Below are positions 8,031 through 16,579 of a stretch of DNA of 38,829 bases, piece after piece. The notes under the pieces were generated by a model that did not search any database, was not told where the DNA came from, and saw only the letters and a list, made by a program, of their open reading frames with translations. The first letter of the stretch is position 1. The number at the start of each line of letters is the position of its first letter. The position numbers were made by a program, and so were the translations under genes. This DNA comes from Candidatus Anaerobiospirillum merdipullorum. GTDB lineage: Bacteria; Pseudomonadota; Gammaproteobacteria; Enterobacterales; Succinivibrionaceae. The DNA is taken from the NCBI GenBank assembly GCA_018883895.1, contig JAHLFG010000027.1:1-38829 (forward strand), written 5' to 3'.

Positions 8031-9962
8031 TTAACGGCGCTGGCAACAGACTAAGGTAATGTCATCCGTCTGCTGATAATCACCGCGAAAAGAGGCCACC
8101 GCATCAACTACCGCCTGCAGCGTCTCCTCACACGGCCTACCATAGCGTTTCTCCAGCACCTGTAAAATGCGCTCAGTGCCAAAGAACTCGCGCTTATCAT
8201 TTTGTGCCTCACTGACGCCGTCAGTGTACAAGAGCAAGGTTTCATTGATGTTCAGGACCCCGGCATATTCCGCATATTCCATGCCACTTAAAGGTCCTAC
8301 CGCCGGCCCGGAGATAGTATCCAGCTCCTGCAGACCGTCACGGCCAATGATGATGGGATAGCAATGCCCGGCATTGCAGGCCTTATACTGCCCGGTCTTT
8401 TCGTTAAGCACCATGATGTACATGGTGACAAACATCATATTGGGATTACGTTCGGACAGGCGATTGTTAATCAGCTCCATGGTCTTTTGCGGCGAGAAGC
8501 CCAAGCCTAAGGCACAGCGGGCCAAGGAGAGCGTGGTGGACATAAAGAGTGCTGCCGGCACACCTTTATCCGAGACATCGCCGATGATAATGGCCAACTC
8601 TTCGTCATTGAGCCTTTGGACATCATAAAGATCGCCGCCCACCTCTTTGGCCGGCAGTAAGAAAGCATCACAGGAGAAGAAGGAGGACTGCGGCAGTTCA
8701 CTGCTTTGCGGCAACATGCCCTCTTGAATGGCACTAGCGGCCTTAAGCTCACCTTGCATACGATCTTTTTGCTGATTGGCCGCAATCAACTTTTGCAGAT
8801 TATCGCTAATGGAGCGCCCCATCAGCGCCAAGGCCCGTCCGACACTGGCCACTTCATCATTGCCCTTACCGGCCAAGGAAGAGGTGGCAGCGGCAATGGC
8901 CTTAGGATCGCTTAAATTGACGCGCGCGATCTCATCGGCCTTTTGCGCAATTAAATTAAGCGATGAGGTCAAACGCCCGGACATTAAGAAGGCCAGCAAC
9001 ACCGCAAGTGCCAACACCGCCAGGCCAATTAACAAACTGGTTTTGGCCTGAGTGAGCGCCGGGGCAATCACCGACTGCTCATCGCGATAAATGAGAATAT
9101 ACCAATCCAAGGGCTTGAAATAAGAAGCGCAGGCAAAAAACTTCTCCCCACTTTGGGAAGTCAGCTCCACGTTTTTATTGAGCGCCTCAGGCTTAAAGAG
9201 CGCCTTGAGATCTAATTTAGCTAAAGTTTGCTTGGCGTCATCGGCGGTGGCCAGAATCAGATTGCCATCTTGGGCATTGATGATGGCTGCCGTGCCGCTT
9301 AAATTATTCTGTAACTCCTCAAAAGTTTCATTAAGTTGCGGGAGAATGCTTTGACTGTCGGCAGAATAATAGGCAATCAGATTATCAATATTCTGCAATA
9401 CGCAAATGACATAATTGTCATTCGCCCCGATGACATGACTGAAGCTTAAAAAATTGTCTTTTTTCCGCTCCGGGGAAAAGAGCATCAAATAATAGCCGTC
9501 CACCAGCTGATTGTAGTCGGCGCGCACGGAGGAGAGCAAAGTCTTACCGCCCATCGAGCGGCCCTGTAACACGCTACTTGACTTTGGGGCAATTAAGATC
9601 TCATTGTCCTTTAATAACATCAGATCTTTGCCCACCTGATTGAAGCTGTCCTGCTGGCCCTGTAAAAAAGCAATCAGATCTGCATCATTGGTGGCGTAGT
9701 TTTCCACATAATGGGTTAAAATTTGCGTCTGCTCGCGCAGCTCAGCGCGGGTGCTTAAAACTGAAATGATCTGTTGATTGATATAAGCAAAGTATTGGCC
9801 AAGGATGGAGTTGTTGAGCAGTCTAATGGTCTGCATCTGCCCGGCCAGCTCATTTTGAATGTGTTGCAAGCGCTGCTCTAAGGCTGCATGCACGGTGATC
9901 CCGCCGGTGGCTAAAACCGTGATCGCCGCAAAGACGCACAGCATCTTATTTCTAAACTTCAT
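8031..9962 (-). CDS. Membrane-bound sensor PP2C (SpoIIE/RsbU-type) serine phosphatase
   Basis: A 643-residue receptor phosphatase. An N-terminal membrane segment (about 7-27) is followed by a large periplasmic sensor region (28-305, Cache-like), a second segment (about 308-328, LLIGLAVLALAVLLAFLM), a HAMP-type linker (330-395) and a C-terminal SpoIIE/PP2C domain (about 410-643). The metal-binding acidic motifs are all present: KEVGGDLYDV, IIGDVSDKGVPAALFM, LYTDGVSEAQN and QQTDDITLV. Such enzymes dephosphorylate a STAS antagonist and thereby switch a kinase/anti-sigma partner. A likely substrate is the STAS protein encoded at 11043-11375 in the same unit. AAGGAG precedes the ATG. The gene follows the transglycosylase gene by 5 bases. 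The signal sensed is unknown; the binding protein at 11422-12573 may be upstream in the pathway (inference). Confidence 0.92.
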   Translation of the reverse strand: MKFRNKMLCVFAAITVLATGGITVHAALEQRLQHIQNELAGQMQTIRLLNNSILGQYFAYINQQIISVLSTRAELREQTQILTHYVENYATNDADLIAFLQGQQDSFNQVGKDLMLLKDNEILIAPKSSSVLQGRSMGGKTLLSSVRADYNQLVDGYYLMLFSPERKKDNFLSFSHVIGANDNYVICVLQNIDNLIAYYSADSQSILPQLNETFEELQNNLSGTAAIINAQDGNLILATADDAKQTLAKLDLKALFKPEALNKNVELTSQSGEKFFACASYFKPLDWYILIYRDEQSVIAPALTQAKTSLLIGLAVLALAVLLAFLMSGRLTSSLNLIAQKADEIARVNLSDPKAIAAATSSLAGKGNDEVASVGRALALMGRSISDNLQKLIAANQQKDRMQGELKAASAIQEGMLPQSSELPQSSFFSCDAFLLPAKEVGGDLYDVQRLNDEELAIIIGDVSDKGVPAALFMSTTLSLARCALGLGFSPQKTMELINNRLSERNPNMMFVTMYIMVLNEKTGQYKACNAGHCYPIIIGRDGLQELDTISGPAVGPLSGMEYAEYAGVLNINETLLLYTDGVSEAQNDKREFFGTERILQVLEKRYGRPCEETLQAVVDAVASFRGDYQQTDDITLVCCQRR

Positions 9963-9967
9963 GGCGC

Positions 9968-10621
9968 TTACTCCTTAAAACCTTGCGCCGCATACTCTTT
10001 AAAGTAGGCGCGTACCCGTAAGATAAAATTCTGCGTTTCGGCAAAGGGCGGCACCCCGCCATATTTGGCCACATTGGCAGGACCGGCATTATAGGCGGCC
10101 AAAGCCAGATCAAGATCGTGAAATCTATCAAGTTGCGCCTTTAAATAGGCCGCACCGGCGTTAATATTTTTTTGCGCATCATAGGGGTCGTCCACCTTAA
10201 GATCAATTAAGGTAGCGGGCATCAATTGCATTAGGCCACGCGCTCCGGCAGAGGACAGCGCTTGCGGATTAAAGCCCGATTCTGTCATGATGACCGCCGC
10301 AATCAGCGCGGCACTAAGGCCACTTTGCGCGGCGGCCTGTTTGATTTGCGTAATATAGCCTTTGACATCCGCATCCGTCTTGATTTGTGCATACAGCTCA
10401 CGCGAGAGCATATGGCCTACCTTAAGTAAATAAGCGCTTGGGGCCAGCTCATAGACATTCATGCTATCTAAGCGATTTATCACCGGCTTAGGTGCCTGCG
10501 CACTAACTTCACTGACGGAAACCTCCAAGCTTTGCGGATTTGACACCACAAAAGCTAGGCTGGTACCTGCCACCACGCTCAAGCTAAGCGTCAGCAGGAC
10601 TTTAAGCAAGACTCTCATCAT
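9968..10621 (-). CDS. Lytic transglycosylase (Slt/IagB-like), exported
   Basis: A 217-residue exported peptidoglycan-cleaving enzyme. An N-terminal signal sequence is evident (MMRVLLKVLLTLSLSVVAGT). The goose-lysozyme-like SLT domain spans about residues 90-210: the catalytic glutamate is in MTESGFNPQALS, followed by AGARGLMQLMPAT and later DLALAAYNAGPANVAKYGG, the three classic motifs. The start codon overlaps the end of the kinase gene by 20 bases; the ATG at 10618 is an equally possible start. Small transglycosylases of this type often open the wall for type III secretion systems, and a T3SS cluster starts about 8 kb away, but the gene sits inside a signalling operon, so that link is inference. 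Confidence 0.93.
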   Translation of the reverse strand: MMRVLLKVLLTLSLSVVAGTSLAFVVSNPQSLEVSVSEVSAQAPKPVINRLDSMNVYELAPSAYLLKVGHMLSRELYAQIKTDADVKGYITQIKQAAAQSGLSAALIAAVIMTESGFNPQALSSAGARGLMQLMPATLIDLKVDDPYDAQKNINAGAAYLKAQLDRFHDLDLALAAYNAGPANVAKYGGVPPFAETQNFILRVRAYFKEYAAQGFKE

Positions 10622-11033
10622 CCAGGCTTAAGATAATCTGCGCCTGATTACGATTGTCAATGCGCATGTACAGATAATGGGTGGCAATTTCCTTAACTAA
10701 AAACACGCCCAAGCCGCCAACCGCGCGATCTTCCACGGAAGCTTCCAGATCAGGGGCTTTACTTTGGGCAAAAGGATCATAGGGCATGCCTTCATCAGTC
10801 AATTGGATCATGATGCATTTTTTGCCATCAAAATTGACAATTCCGCAGGCAAATTCAGCACATCCTTCCGCCCCGTTATAGGCATAAGAGCAAATATTGG
10901 CCAAAAGCTCCTCGACGACAAGTTGCGTCTTTAACACGCAGGAACTTAAACTTGCAGGCAAAGTTTGTTCAATGATGGCGTTGATTTCACCGAGGATATT
11001 AATCGTCGCGGGCAGTTTTACCGTTCGCAGCAT
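10602..11033 (-). CDS. RsbW-like serine kinase / anti-sigma regulatory factor (HATPase_c)
   Basis: A 143-residue GHKL-fold protein of the RsbW/SpoIIAB/BtrW type, which phosphorylates a STAS partner and may bind a sigma factor or other target. The ATP-binding boxes are present: the N box in VVEELLANICSYAY, the G1 box in LTDEGMPYDPF and the G2 box in GGLGVFLVKE. Length and layout match the small stand-alone kinases. A ribosome site (GGAGC) precedes the ATG. It is preceded 9 bases upstream by the STAS gene and followed by the transglycosylase and PP2C genes, completing a kinase-antagonist-phosphatase triad. Confidence 0.92.
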   Translation of the reverse strand: MLRTVKLPATINILGEINAIIEQTLPASLSSCVLKTQLVVEELLANICSYAYNGAEGCAEFACGIVNFDGKKCIMIQLTDEGMPYDPFAQSKAPDLEASVEDRAVGGLGVFLVKEIATHYLYMRIDNRNQAQIILSLDDESLA

Positions 11034-11042
11034 GTAAAGCTC

Positions 11043-11375
11043 CTAGAGGCTTGAAAGCGCCTCATTTAGATCAGCATTAATTTTGATAATTCCGGAGAAA
11101 CCGGAGACCTTAAACACCTCTAACACATTGGGCTTAAGGCCAAACAGTCTTAAGGCCAGCTTTTTGCTATTGCACAGCTTGGCAAGCTTCAGCATGGTTC
11201 TAAGGCCGGCTGAAGAGATATATTCCACATTGGAAAAATCCACCAACACCGCCTCAGAAGCCTCCTGCGTCTTACCAAGCATCGTGTTCTCAAGCTGCGG
11301 CGCGGTCGTGGCGTCAATACGGCCATCAATGGCAAATAAGGTTTTATTTTCAAGCTTGGAGGTTGTAACCTGCAT
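11043..11375 (-). CDS. STAS-domain anti-sigma factor antagonist (RsbV/SpoIIAA-like)
   Basis: A single STAS domain, 110 residues, the normal length for this family. The phosphorylation loop is VDFSNVEYISSAGLRTML; Ser55 aligns with the serine phosphorylated in RsbV, and the following AGLR is typical. In partner switching the dephosphorylated form binds and inactivates the kinase. Ribosome site AGGAAAA is well placed. It is the second gene of the minus-strand signalling unit, between the binding protein and the kinase genes. Confidence 0.93.
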   Translation of the reverse strand: MQVTTSKLENKTLFAIDGRIDATTAPQLENTMLGKTQEASEAVLVDFSNVEYISSAGLRTMLKLAKLCNSKKLALRLFGLKPNVLEVFKVSGFSGIIKINADLNEALSSL

Positions 11376-11421
11376 AATGTTTTCCTAAAAAAGAACAAAT
11401 CTCAAAGGTGCACATGCACAC

Positions 11422-12573
11422 TTACTGCATACTAGCAATGTTCTGATACACCCGGTCTACGGCTATTAATACCGCAAAATCCGGCTTCCATTCAATTAAC
11501 TTGGCCGTGTGCAGATTTAAAGCCAGATTAAGCGGCGCAAAGTAGTACTGCGAAATTTCTTCAGGTTTCTTTCCACCCACGATCTCCTTTACCACCTTGG
11601 CCTCAAAACGTCCGGATTCAATGAGCTCAATGTCAGCAAGCGACAAGAGCACGCCATTTTCCACCTCGATAGCTCCGCTTTGAGAAAAAGTGGGGATCTT
11701 GGCATCAATTAAAGGCTTGAGCTGGGCATAAAGATGCTTAAGATCAGCGCCCATCCCATAGGGGATGTAGACGGCATCTGAGTTTTGGGAAAGCTCGAGG
11801 CAACATTGGGCAAAAGCGGCATGGGCGACCTCTTCATCGGTGGTAATAACATCCTTTTCACAAGCGTTAAGCGCAAAGCCCAAATCACGCGCCACATCAC
11901 GGATCACCGGCACCGCCTGCCCGGGTTGATTGTCTTTTTCATCATCAATAATGATCCCCAAGCGCTTAAAATGGAAAATCTGATAAAACATCCGCAGCTC
12001 AGAGCTGTAGCGATCTCTTTCCTTTTGCGCATGCACAAAGGGCTTGGTGGAAAACTCCCCCGGCCCCACAATGCCGGCACTTTCCGGATCGGTGGCCGTC
12101 ATCACCAACACATTGGTTTTAAGTGAGCTGTCGGCAAAGCGCTGTCCGGCCACCGTGCCCAAAGCCCAGATCATGTCAATATCGCCCTGAGTTTTAATTC
12201 GCGCGCGTAGCTCCTGCTCCTTTTCATCAATCAGGGCTGGATTCCACTTGCCGTCATACAAGCCATCGGCGACAAATTCAATGCATCCCCCGACGCTTGC
12301 CTTACGTAAAGCGGCATAGGCACCTAAAGCATCGTGCTCAAAGTTCATATTTAGGGGCGCCTTGGCATTGATGTAGCCATCGCGCTGCAAGGACAGGGCC
12401 GTTTGCCGAAAAACCTTTTGGAAATCCCCATAGGAACCGGCTTGAAAAACAGCCACCCGCTGTTTTTTACCCATGGGACAATCGTCGGCCGCCTGAGCGA
12501 TGGGCCCAAGCATGCTGATACTCAAGCACAAAGTGCTGACTAAATATAGAAGTAATTTTGCCGATGCTACCAT
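11422..12573 (-). CDS. Periplasmic ABC-type substrate-binding protein (ABC_sub_bind/DUF534-like)
   Basis: A type I periplasmic binding protein of the TrpX/DUF534-like group. I place the start at the ATG at 12571-12573, giving MVASAKLLLYLVSTLCLSIS and a classic signal peptide with a cleavage site after AQA (before ADDCPMG). An in-frame extension up to 12627 would put 18 polar residues before the signal peptide and overlaps the likely -10 element, so I reject it. The mature part shows the two-lobe pattern: KKQRVAVFQAGSYGDF at the start of lobe 1, MIWALGTVAGQ, FKRLGIIIDDEKDN, then AVYIPYGMGAD. No permease or ATPase gene lies nearby, and it is followed by the STAS gene, so it may feed a sensor and not a transporter (inference). 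Confidence 0.82.
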   Translation of the reverse strand: MVASAKLLLYLVSTLCLSISMLGPIAQAADDCPMGKKQRVAVFQAGSYGDFQKVFRQTALSLQRDGYINAKAPLNMNFEHDALGAYAALRKASVGGCIEFVADGLYDGKWNPALIDEKEQELRARIKTQGDIDMIWALGTVAGQRFADSSLKTNVLVMTATDPESAGIVGPGEFSTKPFVHAQKERDRYSSELRMFYQIFHFKRLGIIIDDEKDNQPGQAVPVIRDVARDLGFALNACEKDVITTDEEVAHAAFAQCCLELSQNSDAVYIPYGMGADLKHLYAQLKPLIDAKIPTFSQSGAIEVENGVLLSLADIELIESGRFEAKVVKEIVGGKKPEEISQYYFAPLNLALNLHTAKLIEWKPDFAVLIAVDRVYQNIASMQ

Positions 12574-12609
12574 TTTCTCTATAAAAGCCTTTACATCGAA
12601 TGTAGTTTC

Positions 12610-12615
12610 ATTATA
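12610..12615 (-). promoter_or_regulatory. Candidate -10 element of the signalling operon
   Basis: TATAAT read on the minus strand, 37 bases before the ATG at 12573. No clear -35 was found. Its position makes the 12573 start more credible than the upstream one at 12627. Confidence 0.4.
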
Positions 12616-12675
12616 ACTTAACATCACTGTCTAAAATTAGATTTTAGGGCATAATATCGATTATTAGGGCCTACA

Positions 12676-14985
12676 ATGCTGCGCAAATTCGCAAAATATT
12701 TTAACTTTCAGCTTTTAAGTACGCTTTTAATCATTTGCCTGAGCCAAGGTTTCTTCGTCTGGCTCATGATGTCATCACTCAATGACTATAGGCGCACCAA
12801 TCTTGAAGCGCTGATTAGTCTTAGTACAGAAACTACTGCCGCTAATATCAATGCCGTGACCACCTTAGGCCGTGACATCGCCAATTATCCGCGAGCCTCG
12901 CAACTTATCTATGATCTCATGCTAAAAAGTAAGAGCGCGGATGCTTTTATCACCGATGAAGATGGAAAGATTGTTTTAGGTCTCAGCCGTAGCGGCTTGG
13001 ATACCTTACCGCTTAAATTACTTGCAGGTGAGCGCTTAACTATTGGGGAGCGCTCCTACTGCGTCATGCCCTTTTATGATGTTAAAGGCGCGGTAAACGG
13101 CTATGTGGCAGCCGAGCTTCAAGGCTCTGAGGAGTTGCAATTTAATTTAAGCTCCCTCCCTTCAAACTTCTTAATTAAAGTAGGCGCGATGCTAGCCCTC
13201 TCGGCCTTGGTGTGCATCTTTTTTACCCTGCGCCGCCACCAACGCCATCCCCAGGACAAACCGACGTTTAAAAGCTTTATCGGACCTTTTATCATTGCCC
13301 AGCTCTTAATCTTAAGCGTCACCCTGCCGCCATTTAAAAACATGGTGGACGATTATGTGGGCACGGCCAATATCACTATGGCAGGCTTTATCCATTCTCA
13401 ATTTGCCCATGTCGCGGCGCTAGATTTGAATTTTACGGAGGTCTCGGGCATTGATGAGTACATTGCGGAGGTCAAAAGCCGCATGCCGGCCATTGGGCAC
13501 CTGAGCATTGTCGATGCAAGAGGGGAGCTGATTGCCGGGGATGAACTTGTATCCGGGACTGCCGTTTCCATGCCAGTAGTAGGCGCGAACAGTGGGCTTA
13601 TGGGCTATATTTTGCTTAAGGAAAACAGCTCCTTTATCTTAAGCTTTGTCATCAAATTAGGCTTAAGCCTGGCCACGCTCCTGTTTATTGCCGCCATCTT
13701 AGCCTATGAGCTCTCCACGCTGACAGGCTTTGAGGCCCAGCGCCTGGGGCAAAAGCGTAAGCTTATCCCCTGTGAAATTACCCTGCCCCGTCCCATTGCC
13801 TTTTGTCTGGTATTTGCCTTTTATCTGCCCATTGCCGTTACCCCAGTCTATATGGGACGCTTTGTGCAGGATTTTGCCGGCCTAGATGAGACGCTAATTA
13901 GATCCTTTGCCGTCAGCACCGAAATGCTGGCCGTGGGGCTAAGCTCCCTCTTGCTCCTTATCTTCGCGGCAAAGTTCGGACCCTGGCTACGCATCCTTAA
14001 GCTGGGCATATGCTTATTGACGCTTGGTATGGGCGGCAGCTTCTTTGCCCAAAACGGCTATCACTTTCTCCTTGCGCGTTTTTGCTATGGCTTAGGCTAC
14101 GGTTGCGTACTGGTGTCATTGCAACTTTTTGCCGTCGCCATCACGACTAAAGCAGAGCGCGGCACTAGCTTTGCCGGGCTCTTTGCCGGGCTGTACTCGG
14201 GCGTGCTCTGTGGCGGTTGTGCCGGCGGCTTGTTGGCCGAAAAATTTGGGCAACAAAACATCTATGCCATTTCCGCGCTCATGCTTATCTTAAACCTCAT
14301 CTTGATAAGCTATCTTTTAGGCCATCGCCTCACGCAAAGCACTGCTCCTGAAGGTAGCCAAGAGGCCCGTCCGTTTAAACTACGCAACACCCTGACCTTT
14401 ATGAAAAATCCGCAGGTTTTCAGTCTGCTCTTTTTCCAGGCCATCCCTTATGCAGTGATCACCATCGGCTTTTTCAATTTCTTTATGCCCATCTTTGTTA
14501 CCGCGCAAGGTTTTGGCACCGATACGGCAGGACAGCTCAACTTCCTCTACTCGCTGTGTATCATCCTCCTCACCCCACTGTGTGGCAAAATCATGGATAA
14601 GAGTCGGCACAAATATATTATCTTGGCCAGCGGACTTTTGGCCTCAGCATCCGTGCCGCTTATCTTCAACCTTGATCTCCCGCTCCTGGCGGTGACTCTT
14701 GCCATGATCATGCTAGGCATCAGTGCTTCCATCAATGAAGGCGGCCAACCCTTGGTCATCTCCACCTATGAAGCTGCTGATACCTTAGGATCCAATAATG
14801 CCATCATGGTGTTGGATATCGTATTGCGCATCGGGCAAATCATCGGCCCGCTAATTGTCGCTTCCATCTTTGCCAGCTTTGGCAGTCAGGCTTTAGGCGG
14901 CATCGGGATAGTCTGTGTGCTCCTTTTAATTATCTTTACGCTCATCCAGAAAAAAGCTGAGGTGGCCACATGCTCCAACAACTGA
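12676..14985 (+). CDS. Fusion of a periplasmic sensor module and an MFS transporter
   Basis: A 769-residue inner membrane protein. An N-terminal helix (about 13-33) leads to a first periplasmic module (34-165, Cache/PAS-like: AFITDEDGKIVLGLSRSG, YDVKGAVNGYVAAEL). Two more helices follow (about 167-185, 205-222), then a second similar module (223-320, IGHLSIVDARGELIAGDELV) and another helix (325-347). The remaining 400 residues form a twelve-segment MFS unit with arginine-rich motif-A-like GKIMDKSRHK between two segments. Pairing a ligand-sensing region with a transporter suggests a transceptor or substrate-gated carrier; the substrate is unknown. It is divergent from the partner-switching operon (about 100 bases between starts) and overlaps the next gene by 16 bases. 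AGGG precedes the ATG. Confidence 0.75.
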   Translation: MLRKFAKYFNFQLLSTLLIICLSQGFFVWLMMSSLNDYRRTNLEALISLSTETTAANINAVTTLGRDIANYPRASQLIYDLMLKSKSADAFITDEDGKIVLGLSRSGLDTLPLKLLAGERLTIGERSYCVMPFYDVKGAVNGYVAAELQGSEELQFNLSSLPSNFLIKVGAMLALSALVCIFFTLRRHQRHPQDKPTFKSFIGPFIIAQLLILSVTLPPFKNMVDDYVGTANITMAGFIHSQFAHVAALDLNFTEVSGIDEYIAEVKSRMPAIGHLSIVDARGELIAGDELVSGTAVSMPVVGANSGLMGYILLKENSSFILSFVIKLGLSLATLLFIAAILAYELSTLTGFEAQRLGQKRKLIPCEITLPRPIAFCLVFAFYLPIAVTPVYMGRFVQDFAGLDETLIRSFAVSTEMLAVGLSSLLLLIFAAKFGPWLRILKLGICLLTLGMGGSFFAQNGYHFLLARFCYGLGYGCVLVSLQLFAVAITTKAERGTSFAGLFAGLYSGVLCGGCAGGLLAEKFGQQNIYAISALMLILNLILISYLLGHRLTQSTAPEGSQEARPFKLRNTLTFMKNPQVFSLLFFQAIPYAVITIGFFNFFMPIFVTAQGFGTDTAGQLNFLYSLCIILLTPLCGKIMDKSRHKYIILASGLLASASVPLIFNLDLPLLAVTLAMIMLGISASINEGGQPLVISTYEAADTLGSNNAIMVLDIVLRIGQIIGPLIVASIFASFGSQALGGIGIVCVLLLIIFTLIQKKAEVATCSNN

Positions 14986-16412
14986 TGCGCCCGCACCTGC
15001 AAGCTTTTTTACATGCCTATAAGGAGCTTAGCTTTAAGGACTACTTTACTAGGCTTTTAACTACCGGCACTAAGCCTTCGGCGCAGCTGTGCGCGGCGAT
15101 TATGGACGATCTCAAGCACACTTATGGTGCCGCGGCATTTCAAGGCCGTAACGTCGAGCGCATGCTCTTAAAACCGCGTCACTTTTTTGTCGCCAACCAT
15201 GGCGGCATTGAAAACCATCCACAACTTATTGCCGCCTCGCTATTAACCCAATGTGCCGCCGCTACTTTAGGCGAGGACAATTTCATCTTCAGCTGCAATC
15301 TTATCCATCCGCAAAATCAAACTGCTCCCTTGGGCTTTTACCTGCCTGCAGATAACACCCAGCCCTTAGGCTCTGACATAGCGCTAAACTTCATCTCCCG
15401 GCGCTACAACAATAGCTTTATCTATTCCATCCCGGCTTTAAACGCGCAAGAAACAGCAAAAAAGCTTACCCCAAAGCTTGCCCAACTTGAACTTGATAGC
15501 AAACGCCAAGCGGCACTGCTTAAGTGGCGCCTGCCCCCGGGAGTTGATTTTTGCGCGCAGGGAGCACTCCACAATACCAAGCTTTATGCGCACTTTTTAC
15601 AAGCTGCCGGCAATAAAACTTACTTTATCAACGAAGAGCGCGTGGCGTTAAAGCTCCTGTTAAATTATCTAAATGATCCGCACAGCCTACTGTTTAAACT
15701 CTTATTTACGCCGGATGTGCTTTTAGCACTGATGCGTGCGCTAGCCGGGGCGGCTAATGCCTGGGACGCGCAAGCACTCTTTTGCGGCAGCTTACGTGAG
15801 TGTGAGGACTTTTTGCACACCCATGATCTCCGGCACTTTGGCACCGCTTTGTTTTACTTTATCGATGAACGTGGCGATCGCCACTGCATGATCTTGCATC
15901 AAGAAGGTAACCAACTTACCTTACGCGCGCGCAACGCCGCCTTTGCCCTGAAGCCTGAGGTGCTTTATGCCGCGCTTGAGCAAGGCAGACTGCTACCCAA
16001 TCTGTTTTTGGTCTACTTTATCTTAAGCTTATGCGCCCATGCCACCTTAATCGGCGGTCCCTTCTTTGCCGTGTACTCCCAGCCGATGCTAACGCTCCCG
16101 GCGCAAATTTTAAAGCACAGCTCAGTGCCACTGCCGCAGGCCAACCTCTTGCAGTCCTTTATCCTGCCCTTTAAGGTACAAGATCATAAAACACGGCCGC
16201 ATGCCTTACTGCAAAGCGATCTGATGCTCCTGCCGCCTTTAGAGCAACATTTGCTGGAAAAGCTCATGCATCAAAGCTTGGCGTCCGCTGCAGATTTAAG
16301 CATCGCCGAAGAGCTGTTGCGCCTTGACCTTAATGCCGCCGAAATTAGCGCAAACGAGGCAAGCCTGCGCGCCATGTTGGACGCGCCGTGTACTTTAGGG
16401 CTTGAGCTTTAA
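14970..16412 (+). CDS. Protein of unknown function, coupled to the sensor-MFS gene
   Basis: I do not recognise this 480-residue protein. It has no signal peptide or clear membrane segments and looks cytoplasmic. Notable local patterns are RHFFVANHGGIENHPQLIAA near residue 75, RHCMILHQEGNQLTLRARN in the middle and LIGGPFFAVYSQPML near residue 365; the His/Gly/Glu-rich first patch could be an active site, but that is speculation. Its start (GAGGTGG ribosome site, ATG at 14970) lies inside the end of the sensor-MFS gene, 16 bases before that stop, so the two are translationally coupled and probably act together, for example on the molecule carried by the transporter (inference). It ends about 120 bases before the insertion sequence. 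Confidence 0.72.
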   Translation: MLQQLMRPHLQAFLHAYKELSFKDYFTRLLTTGTKPSAQLCAAIMDDLKHTYGAAAFQGRNVERMLLKPRHFFVANHGGIENHPQLIAASLLTQCAAATLGEDNFIFSCNLIHPQNQTAPLGFYLPADNTQPLGSDIALNFISRRYNNSFIYSIPALNAQETAKKLTPKLAQLELDSKRQAALLKWRLPPGVDFCAQGALHNTKLYAHFLQAAGNKTYFINEERVALKLLLNYLNDPHSLLFKLLFTPDVLLALMRALAGAANAWDAQALFCGSLRECEDFLHTHDLRHFGTALFYFIDERGDRHCMILHQEGNQLTLRARNAAFALKPEVLYAALEQGRLLPNLFLVYFILSLCAHATLIGGPFFAVYSQPMLTLPAQILKHSSVPLPQANLLQSFILPFKVQDHKTRPHALLQSDLMLLPPLEQHLLEKLMHQSLASAADLSIAEELLRLDLNAAEISANEASLRAMLDAPCTLGLEL

Positions 16413-16532
16413 CTTAGCTTAATTTAAACTAACGTATAATAGGCTTGCGGCCTACCTCAACTATCTGCATTGAGCGCGGAACACCATGCTCATCGACGCC
16501 GGCTGACAAGTCGCTCAAAATTTGCGAGTTTT

Positions 16533-16546
16533 TTAGTGATCTATAT
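16533..16546 (+). repeat. Left 14-bp direct repeat, probable target site duplication
   Basis: TTAGTGATCTATAT, identical and in the same orientation as 18573-18586. Bases on either side differ between the copies, so the match is exactly 14 bp. Confidence 0.7.
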
Positions 16547-16572
16547 GCCCCTCATCTTCTAGGCTGAGGGGC
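16547..16572. terminator. Hairpin at the left end of the insertion sequence
   Basis: GCCCCTCA / TGAGGGGC, a perfect 8-bp GC-rich stem with a 10-base loop, beginning on the first base after the direct repeat and just past the transposase stop. There is no T-run on either side, so termination is possible but unproven; it may instead be a structural part of the element's end. Confidence 0.5.
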
Positions 16573-16579
16573 CTTGTGT

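Noticed and set aside
12574-12627. Longer N terminus of the periplasmic binding protein (start at 12627)
   Set aside because: It would put 18 polar residues before a clear signal peptide and overlaps a TATAAT element.
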